From positions 1-13,211 of the forward strand of contig JAPKDI010000016.1 of the NCBI GenBank assembly GCA_026421105.1: DNA of 13,211 nt, written 5' to 3'. Source of the DNA: Alphaproteobacteria bacterium. Lineage in GTDB: Bacteria > Pseudomonadota > Alphaproteobacteria > SHVP01. The position numbers and the translations under genes are program-made. The notes below the pieces were generated by a model. It ran no database searches. It saw only the letters and a program-made list of their open reading frames with translations, and had not been told where the DNA came from. Shown piece after piece: positions 7,838 to 13,211 of the stretch (positions are counted from its first letter, which is position 1; every line of letters starts with the position of its first letter).

Positions 7838-8817
7838 TGCGCGCGCCCGCCTTTTGGGGCCCCGGCCACTACTGGCTGCCCACCCTCCTGAGCCCGCTCA
7901 GTACGCTCTACGGGCTGGCCGGTCGGTTGCGCCGTGCCACGACCACCGCGGTCCGCCCGTCTGTGCCCGTGATTTGCCTGGGCAACATCACAGTAGGTGG
8001 TGCCGGCAAAACCCCTGCGACGCTAGCCGTGGCGCGCCACCTCAAGGCGCACGGTCGCCACCCCCACATTCTCACCCGCGGCTACGGTGGCAGCGCGAAT
8101 GGCCCGTTGCGCGTCGATCCCAATCACAACGCCCGCGAGGTCGGCGATGAGGCCGTCTTGCTGGCACGCGTCGCGCCCACATGGGTCGGTGCGGATCGTG
8201 TCGACACCGCGCGCTTTGCCGTCGCTGCCGGTGCCGATGTGCTGGTGATGGACGATGGTTTCCAAAACCCCGACCTCGCTCAAGACCTTTCGTTCTTGGT
8301 GGTCGATGGCGGCTTTGGTCTCGGCAATGGCCGGATCTTACCGGCAGGCCCCTTGCGCGAAAGCCCGGCCGACGCACTGGCGCGCGCCACCGCCGTGATC
8401 TACATCGTTGATCCCGGTGGTGACGCTGGCGGCCCCCCGCCCCCGGGCATCGATCGCGTACCAGTTTTTCCCGCGCGCCTCGAACCGACCCCCGAGGCCG
8501 CCGTTTTTGTCGACCACCCCGTCATTGCCTTCGCCGGCATTGGGCGCCCCGCCAAGTTCTTCAATACGTTGCGCGCCATGGGCATTCGCGTGGTCGAGAG
8601 CTACGGCTTTCCCGACCACCACGTCTTCACGGCCGACGACATGATGACGCTGATCGATTCCGCGGTGTCGCGCGATGCCAAACTCGTCACCACGGAAAAG
8701 GACGCCGTCCGGCTGCCCCCCGAAGCCCGCGACATGGTCGAGGTCCTCCGTGTTGGCCTGCAGTTCGACGACAACCAAGCCTTAGACATCCTGCTCTCCC
8801 CAATCCTCGATGTCTGA
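7837..8817 (+). CDS. lpxK: Tetraacyldisaccharide 4'-kinase LpxK
   Basis: LpxK transfers phosphate from ATP to the 4' position of the tetraacyldisaccharide-1-phosphate precursor, making lipid IVA at the cytoplasmic face of the inner membrane. The 326-residue length is typical. The protein shows LGNITVGGAGKTP (P-loop, Lys58), LTRGYGG at 79-85, VGDEAVLLA at 102-110, MDDGFQNPDLAQDL from 138, GRILPAGPLRE at 165-175, FPDHHVFT at 258-265 (a His in this pair corresponds to the conserved catalytic-site His of the family) and TTEKDAVRLP near the C-terminus. The N-terminal WLPTLLSPLSTLYG segment is the usual membrane-associating helix. The ATG overlaps the preceding stop codon (TAATG), and the 3' end overlaps the next gene by 8 bases. 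In many Alphaproteobacteria waaA lies immediately before lpxK; here it does not. Confidence 0.97.
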   Translation: MRAPAFWGPGHYWLPTLLSPLSTLYGLAGRLRRATTTAVRPSVPVICLGNITVGGAGKTPATLAVARHLKAHGRHPHILTRGYGGSANGPLRVDPNHNAREVGDEAVLLARVAPTWVGADRVDTARFAVAAGADVLVMDDGFQNPDLAQDLSFLVVDGGFGLGNGRILPAGPLRESPADALARATAVIYIVDPGGDAGGPPPPGIDRVPVFPARLEPTPEAAVFVDHPVIAFAGIGRPAKFFNTLRAMGIRVVESYGFPDHHVFTADDMMTLIDSAVSRDAKLVTTEKDAVRLPPEARDMVEVLRVGLQFDDNQALDILLSPILDV

Positions 8818-9700
8818 CGCGCCCGCCGCGAGCCGGCGCTTGCGTCATGCGTTGGAAGGTGCCGGCGTTTACGCCCTCATCGCCCTATGCCGCGCGCTCT
8901 CGGTTGATGCCGCGTCAAACCTTGGGGGCGCGCTTGCTCGGGGACTTGGCCCGCGCCTCGCGCTGACCCGTCGCGCCGCACGGCACTACGCACGCGCCTT
9001 CCCTGAGGCCAGCGACGCCGAGATCACCGACGCGATGCGCGGCATGTGGGACAACTTGGGCCGCACCGTTTTTGAATACCCAAACCTCACCAAAATCGAG
9101 TGCTACACCGGCAACCGGATCACGGTGCACGGCACCGAACACATCGACGCGTTACGCGACGACGGCCGCGCCGGGATCTTCTTCTCCGGCCACATGGCCA
9201 ATTGGGAAATCATGCCGCTCTCAGTCGCCCAGCGCGGCTGTGACATATCGCTGGTCTATCGCGCCGCCAACAATCCGCATGTCGACCAAATGATCCTGCG
9301 CGCGCGCGGCGCCATCACCCACACCCACGTCCCCAAGGGCTCGATCGGGGCACGTCAAATCATTCGGCTCATCAAAGAAGGCCGCCACATCGGCATGTTG
9401 GTCGATCAAAAACTCAACAGCGGCATCGAGGTGCCGTTCTTCGGCCATCCCGCCATGACCGCCCCCGCCATCGCGCAACTCGCCCTCAAATACGATCTAC
9501 CCCTAGTGCCCGCCGGCATCCGCCGCACCCACGGCGCCAACTTTGAGGTCACGATTCACCCGCCACTCGAGCATCCCCGAACCGGCGACACCGCCGCTGA
9601 CGTGCGCACCCTTATGGGCACGATCAACACATTCTTGGAAGACGCCATACGCGCCGACCCACCTAATTGGATGTGGCTGCATAGAAGATGGATGGACTAG
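8810..9700 (+). CDS. lpxL: LpxL/HtrB-family lipid A late acyltransferase
   Basis: This 296-residue inner-membrane protein adds a secondary acyl chain to the Kdo-lipid A precursor (LpxL/HtrB/MsbB superfamily). The catalytic HX4E motif is FSGHMANWE, with His128 and Glu133. Further family features are the N-terminal hydrophobic helix near 17-33, MRGMWDNLGRTVFEY at 76-90, VYRAANNP, a GMLVDQKLNSGIEVPFFG stretch in the middle and a PPNWMWLHRRW C-terminus. LpxL, LpxM and LpxP cannot be separated by eye, so the symbol is nominal. The ATG at 8810 lies inside the end of lpxK (8-base overlap), and there is no independent ribosome binding site, so expression depends on lpxK translation. The TAG stop shares the palindrome CTAG with the stop of the convergent peptidase gene. 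Confidence 0.95.
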   Translation: MSDAPAASRRLRHALEGAGVYALIALCRALSVDAASNLGGALARGLGPRLALTRRAARHYARAFPEASDAEITDAMRGMWDNLGRTVFEYPNLTKIECYTGNRITVHGTEHIDALRDDGRAGIFFSGHMANWEIMPLSVAQRGCDISLVYRAANNPHVDQMILRARGAITHTHVPKGSIGARQIIRLIKEGRHIGMLVDQKLNSGIEVPFFGHPAMTAPAIAQLALKYDLPLVPAGIRRTHGANFEVTIHPPLEHPRTGDTAADVRTLMGTINTFLEDAIRADPPNWMWLHRRWMD

Positions 9701-10509
9701 GGGGTCATCGGCCCGACAATCGTTTCGGGATCGATCCGCACTTTGAACCAGTTGATGCGCCAATCGAGGTGCGGCCCGGTGGCCCGTCCGGTGGCGCCGA
9801 TCGCGCCCATCGGCGCGCCTTGTGCCAGGATATCGCCGACGGTCACCATCACCGAACTCATATGGAGGAAGGCGGACGACACGCCGTGCCCATGATCTAA
9901 AACGATGGTGCCGCCGGTGTAGTAGTGATCCGTTGCCGCCACCGTCACGCGGCCCGCCGCGGGCGCCACCACGGGAGTGCCGACCGGGCCCGCGACATCC
10001 ACCCCGAAATGCGGCCGTCGCGGTTCGCCGTTGAGAATGCGCTGCGAGCCATAGACCCCTGAAATCGGTCCCTTCGCAGGCCAGATGAACTCTTGCGCAA
10101 ACCAGGTCTCAGCAAAGTCGTTGGCTCGCGCCGTTCCGATTTCAGCGTTGTCACGTCGAATATGGGCGAGGTCTTCGGGGTTGGGCGTCACCTGACGCGG
10201 CGGTAGCCCGTTGATGCGTTGCACTTTGTAGGTGCGCAGCCCCACTTCCAGCCCGCGGGTTTCCTCGCGGCCATCGGCAAAACGCACCCGCAACGTCACA
10301 GGATCAGATTCATCGCGGCCAAATCCGAATACAAACCGCCCGTCGGGCGAGACCCGTAATTCTTGATCATCCAGAAACACGCGCGCGCCCGGTGCCGCCA
10401 GCCCACGCACCAACCCGCCTTGCACCACCGCGCCATCGAGCACGACTTCCGCCGCCATCGCAGGCACCGCCCAAAGCACCAGCGCGACGAGACCCGCCAA
10501 CAATCGCAT
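9697..10509 (-). CDS. Secreted M23 (LytM/peptidoglycan endopeptidase) family protein
   Basis: This 270-residue exported protein is predicted to act on, or help regulate enzymes acting on, peptidoglycan in the periplasm. Residues 1-20 form a signal peptide ending in AMA. Residues 21-90 look like a small beta-sandwich domain, followed by a linker. The M23 domain spans about 145-265, with GVYGSQRILNGEPRRPHFGVD (His167 and Asp171 as metal ligands), APAAGRV, LDHGHG, FLHMS (His216) and GRATGPHLDWRINW near the end. The usual HxH is HLD here: His247 is kept, but Asp249 stands where the third metal-ligand His normally is. It may still be active with an Asp ligand or be a regulatory pseudo-enzyme. The start lies 4 bases after the DUF2093 stop, placing it last in the xseA operon. 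Confidence 0.93.
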   Translation of the reverse strand: MRLLAGLVALVLWAVPAMAAEVVLDGAVVQGGLVRGLAAPGARVFLDDQELRVSPDGRFVFGFGRDESDPVTLRVRFADGREETRGLEVGLRTYKVQRINGLPPRQVTPNPEDLAHIRRDNAEIGTARANDFAETWFAQEFIWPAKGPISGVYGSQRILNGEPRRPHFGVDVAGPVGTPVVAPAAGRVTVAATDHYYTGGTIVLDHGHGVSSAFLHMSSVMVTVGDILAQGAPMGAIGATGRATGPHLDWRINWFKVRIDPETIVGPMTP

Positions 10510-10513
10510 CGCG

Positions 10514-10729
10514 TTATTTCCGTTGGTTGCGCAGCTCTTCGGACCGCTTGAAGGAAATCTCTGGGGAGGCGTAGGCCTCTTGTACGTCCCAGTCCCAATA
10601 GCGCAACTCTTGCAGCATGATTTGCGCGCCCGTCACCGCGCAGGAGACATAGCTACCCGGCACGATCACATCAAAGCTGCCGGAAAGATATTTCAGTTTG
10701 GCCTCGCCGCCACCTTTGGGTCCGTGCAT
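10514..10729 (-). CDS. DUF2093 domain-containing small protein
   Basis: This 71-residue protein matches DUF2093, a small family of unknown function found mainly in Alphaproteobacteria. Recognisable parts are AKLKYLSGSFDVI, the PGSYVSCAVTG segment with the only Cys, and LRYWDWDVQEAYASPE. There is no signal peptide or membrane segment, so it is probably cytosolic. Its ATG overlaps the xseA stop by one base (TAATG), and the peptidase gene starts 4 bases after its own stop, so it is the middle gene of a tightly coupled three-gene operon. I do not assign a function. Confidence 0.9.
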   Translation of the reverse strand: MHGPKGGGEAKLKYLSGSFDVIVPGSYVSCAVTGAQIMLQELRYWDWDVQEAYASPEISFKRSEELRNQRK

Positions 10730-12324
10730 TAGAAAAAATCTCCTTGCCCGCCATCCGGCGATTTGCCCCGCCGGGGCGCTTTGCGCGGCGCGGGTGTTTC
10801 TTTTTTGGCGGGCGGATCACCGCCCACCGTGGCGCCAACAAACCCGTCGGCAAATTCAATGACTACCGCGTCACCCGCACCGGTCTCGGCCACGCGTTTG
10901 ATCGGACGATCCCGGTCGCCGTCGCGTACCAACGCAAACCCGCGCTCCAACACGTTCTGATAGGACAGCGTGCGCAACAGCCGCACCTGCGCCTCCACCA
11001 ACTCCTTGGCGCCGTCTAGGCGCTGCGTTATGTCGCGTTCCAACGCCGTCGCTGCGCGCACTGTGCGGCCTTGCACCTCGCTAAACGCCTCCACCACCAG
11101 GCGTGGCTGTAAGCGTCCCGCCAGATGATCAAACGTGGTGCGGTGATGGCGCACATCGCCCGCTAATGCCCGCACCAAGCCCCGTGCCGCCGTCGCCGTT
11201 CGGGTACGCGCAACGGTACTACGGTCGCGCAACACACTCGGGCGCAAACCGCTCGCCGCCTCGCGCAACGCCCCACGTCGGCCCTCAACTCCGCCACCCA
11301 AGGCACGGTCCAGCCGCAGGGAGGCCTCGTCCAACCGTTGCGTGGCCAAACCCAATGCATCGCGCGGATCGCGCAGGCCGCGCCGCGCCGCCTGTAACTC
11401 GCCCCGGGCTTCGCGCATCCGCCGGTTCAACCCGCCCAGGAGACGTTGCTGCAGGTTGGTCACGTCATAGATCAACTCCGCCCGCACCGGCACCGCCATT
11501 TCGGCCGCTGCGGTCGGCGTCGGCGCGCGTTTGTCGGATGCATAGTCGATCAGCGTTGTATCGGTTTCATGCCCGACCGCAGAGATCAGTGGTATTTCGC
11601 TCTCGGCGGTGGCACGCACCACCGCCTCTTCGTTAAAGCACCACAGATCTTCAATAGAGCCGCCGCCGCGCGCCACGATCAACACATCAGGCCGTGGCAC
11701 CGCGCCGCTGCCGTCAATCGCATTGAACCCGCGAATGGCTGCCGCGATTTTTGTCGCCGCCGTATCGCCCTGCACCAGCACCGGCCAGATCAACACATGG
11801 CGCGGAAACCGATCGCGCAACCGGTGCAAAATGTCGCGGATGACCGCGCCCGTTGGCGACGTCACCACGCCAATCACCTCTGGCAAATAGGGAATGGGCT
11901 TCTTGCGGTCTTCGTCAAACAGGCCTTCGGCCTGAAGCTTCTTGCGGCGCTCTTCGAGCAACGCCATCAACGCGCCGACCCCGGCAGGTTCGACCGATTC
12001 GATAATGATCTGGTACTGCGATTTCTTGGCAAAGGTGGTCAGCTTGCCGGTGACCACGACCTCCAGGCCTTCTTCGGGCTGGAACTTCAGCCGCGCCCAG
12101 GCGTTGCGGAAGCAGATCCCTTCCAGCACCGCGTCCGAATCTTTCAGCGTCAGATAGGCATGACCCGACGACGCGCGGAAGATCCGGCCGATCTCGCCCT
12201 TGACCCGCACGCGGCCGAACGAATCCTCGATCTGGCGTTTGAGCGCGCCGGCAATCTCGCCCACCGAATATTCGGGTACGTTGGGCGTGGCTTCTTCGGG
12301 TGGGGTGTCTAGGAGGTCTGTCAT
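10729..12324 (-). CDS. xseA: Exodeoxyribonuclease VII large subunit XseA
   Basis: XseA is the catalytic large subunit of ExoVII, which with XseB degrades single-stranded DNA from both ends. The 531-residue protein has an N-terminal OB-fold (about 15-110, with YSVGEIAGALKR and VKGEIGRIFRASSGHAYLTL split across it). The catalytic core contains GVVTSPTGAVIRDI at 152-165, ARGGGSIEDLWCFNEE at 218-233, VGHETDTTLIDYASDKRAPT at 250-269 and PTAAAEMAVP. A long Arg/Ala-rich helical (coiled-coil) region spans about 285-480, followed by QNVLERGFALVRDGD and a disordered basic tail. The open frame extends to 12429, but the stretch upstream of MTDLL is not XseA-like, so ATG at 12324 is chosen. A TTG at 12345 just after GGGGAGGA is an alternative adding 7 residues. 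xseB is not in the window. First gene of the xseA-DUF2093-M23 operon. Confidence 0.96.
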   Translation of the reverse strand: MTDLLDTPPEEATPNVPEYSVGEIAGALKRQIEDSFGRVRVKGEIGRIFRASSGHAYLTLKDSDAVLEGICFRNAWARLKFQPEEGLEVVVTGKLTTFAKKSQYQIIIESVEPAGVGALMALLEERRKKLQAEGLFDEDRKKPIPYLPEVIGVVTSPTGAVIRDILHRLRDRFPRHVLIWPVLVQGDTAATKIAAAIRGFNAIDGSGAVPRPDVLIVARGGGSIEDLWCFNEEAVVRATAESEIPLISAVGHETDTTLIDYASDKRAPTPTAAAEMAVPVRAELIYDVTNLQQRLLGGLNRRMREARGELQAARRGLRDPRDALGLATQRLDEASLRLDRALGGGVEGRRGALREAASGLRPSVLRDRSTVARTRTATAARGLVRALAGDVRHHRTTFDHLAGRLQPRLVVEAFSEVQGRTVRAATALERDITQRLDGAKELVEAQVRLLRTLSYQNVLERGFALVRDGDRDRPIKRVAETGAGDAVVIEFADGFVGATVGGDPPAKKETPAPRKAPRRGKSPDGGQGDFF

Positions 12325-12386
12325 GGCTGAACGGGCATGGTACAAAGGTCCTCCCCAACCACCAAACACTCTCGCGGTATGCCAGC
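12325..12386. promoter_or_regulatory. Divergent xseA/purD intergenic region with a possible 5-codon leader before xseA
   Basis: Only 62 bases separate the divergent starts, so promoters for both operons must overlap here or lie inside the genes. No clear -35/-10 pair can be named. On the minus strand, GGGGAGGA (12356-12349) is the best ribosome binding site in the region. It is too far (about 24 bases) from the xseA ATG, but about 10 bases from an ATG at 12338 that opens a 5-codon frame (MPVQP) whose TGA overlaps the xseA ATG as ATGA. On the plus strand a 3-codon frame (MPA) at 12379-12390 overlaps the purD ATG in the same way but has no ribosome binding site. Confidence 0.4.
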
Positions 12387-13211
12387 ATGAACATCCTCGT
12401 CGTCGGATCAGGTGCGCGCGAACACGCACTGTGTTGGGCCATCACCACCTCAGCCCTGACCGACCAGCTTTACTGCGCGCCCGGCAATGCCGGCATCGCC
12501 CAGGTCGCCAATTGTCTGGCAGTCGGCGTTGACGATACCCCCGGCCTTCTCGCCGCCTGCGCCAACCACGCCATCGACTTCGTCGTGGTCGGCCCCGAAG
12601 GACCACTAGTCTCGGGCCTCGCCGATGCCGTTGAAAAGGCCGGGATCAAGGTGTTCGGCCCCAGCGCCGCCGCCGCCAAACTCGAAGGCTCCAAAGGTTT
12701 CATGAAGGACCTGTGCAGGAAATACGGCATCCCGACCGCCGCCTATGGTCGCTTTACCGACGGGATTGCGGCCAAGGACTTCATCGCCACCACGGGCGCG
12801 CCCGTCGTGGTCAAGGCTGACGGCCTCGCCGCCGGCAAGGGCGTGATCATTGCTGAGACCGTGTCCGACGCCCACGCCGCCGTGGACGACATCCTCGGCG
12901 GGCAATTCGGCGATGCCGGGGCCGAACTCGTGATCGAAGAATTCATGGAAGGCGAGGAGGCCAGCCTTTTCGCCCTGTGCGACGGCACCAACGTGCTGCC
13001 TATGGCGGGCGCGCAAGACCACAAGCGCGTCGGAGACGGCGACGTTGGCCCCAACACCGGCGGCATGGGCGCCTACTCCCCCGCCCCGATTCTTGATGCC
13101 GCGATGGCCGAGCGCGTCATGGTCGAGATCATCCGGCCAACCGTCGCCGCGATGACCGCCGAGGGCCGTCCCTACAAAGGCGTGCTCTACGCCGGCCTGA
13201 TGATCACCGCC
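12387..13211 (+). CDS. purD: Phosphoribosylamine-glycine ligase PurD (GAR synthetase), 3' partial
   Basis: PurD joins glycine to 5-phosphoribosylamine with ATP, the second step of de novo purine synthesis, in the cytosol. From ATG at 12387 the frame is open for 275 codons to the window edge, about two thirds of the usual 420-430 residues. Signatures in order are MNILVVGSGAREHAL at the N-terminus, DFVVVGPEGPLVSGLAD, GPSAAAAKLEGSKGFMK, the ATP-grasp segment VVKADGLAAGKGV at 141-153, IEEFMEGEEASLFALCDG, and DHKRVGDGDVGPNTGGMG from residue 211. The usual GSGGREHAL is GSGAREHAL here, a mild change. No Shine-Dalgarno sequence precedes the ATG; the start is chosen because MNILVVGSG is the standard PurD N-terminus. 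Divergent from xseA. Confidence 0.97.
   Translation, partial: MNILVVGSGAREHALCWAITTSALTDQLYCAPGNAGIAQVANCLAVGVDDTPGLLAACANHAIDFVVVGPEGPLVSGLADAVEKAGIKVFGPSAAAAKLEGSKGFMKDLCRKYGIPTAAYGRFTDGIAAKDFIATTGAPVVVKADGLAAGKGVIIAETVSDAHAAVDDILGGQFGDAGAELVIEEFMEGEEASLFALCDGTNVLPMAGAQDHKRVGDGDVGPNTGGMGAYSPAPILDAAMAERVMVEIIRPTVAAMTAEGRPYKGVLYAGLMITA

Noticed and set aside
11446..12312. 288-residue plus-strand frame antisense to xseA
   Set aside because: It is an Arg/His-rich shadow translation opposite the catalytic core of XseA.
12311..12532. Perfect AGGAGG 6 bases before an ATG at 12323 on the plus strand, opening a 69-codon frame
   Set aside because: The AGGAGG is the reverse complement of xseA codons (LLD), and the encoded Arg/His/Pro-rich product is an out-of-frame shadow of purD.
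1..13211. Defence island, mobile element, CRISPR array or secondary-metabolite cluster
   Set aside because: Every gene belongs to a recognisable housekeeping or envelope family, and no repeats, integrase, transposase or nuclease-defence genes were seen.

Overview
The window is ordinary, dense chromosomal DNA from a high-GC Gram-negative bacterium, most likely an alphaproteobacterium and possibly Rhodospirillales-like. The assignment rests on gene content and order: a pmbA/tldE gene joined to a CysQ-like phosphatase, a lipid A block, and an xseA gene with a small DUF2093 gene, divergent from purD. Coding density is very high. Junctions are mostly overlaps (GTGA, TAATG, an 8-base overlap), third codon positions are strongly C/G, and no intergenic gap exceeds about 120 bases. 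I see no rRNA, tRNA, insertion sequence, CRISPR array, phage gene or attachment site.

Region 1 (1-2147, +): tldE/pmbA, whose 5' end lies just outside the window, overlaps by 4 bases an inositol-monophosphatase-superfamily gene of CysQ type. Region 2 (2225-5168, -): a cytosolic molybdopterin-dependent oxidoreductase with a [4Fe-4S] cysteine motif, followed after 13 bases by a YegS/DgkB-type lipid kinase. Region 3 (5288-9700, +): a lipid A/LPS inner-membrane operon containing an MsbA-like ABC exporter, a DUF374 acyltransferase, lpxK and an LpxL/HtrB-type late acyltransferase. The Kdo transferase gene waaA, often found between DUF374 and lpxK, is absent. Region 4 (9697-12324, -): xseA (ExoVII large subunit), a DUF2093 gene and a secreted M23 peptidase-like protein in one tightly packed operon whose last stop codon overlaps that of lpxL. 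Region 5 (12387-13211, +): the first 275 codons of purD, divergent from xseA and running off the right edge.

Functionally the centre of the window is envelope lipid biogenesis. LpxK phosphorylates the lipid A precursor, LpxL adds a secondary acyl chain, and the MsbA-like exporter flips the product. The lipid kinase and M23 protein also act on or near the envelope. I found no convincing undescribed system. The points most worth a second look are the missing waaA, the molybdoenzyme/lipid-kinase pair lying inside an otherwise envelope-related neighbourhood, the Asp in place of the usual metal-binding His in the M23 protein, and the start-site architecture of xseA.
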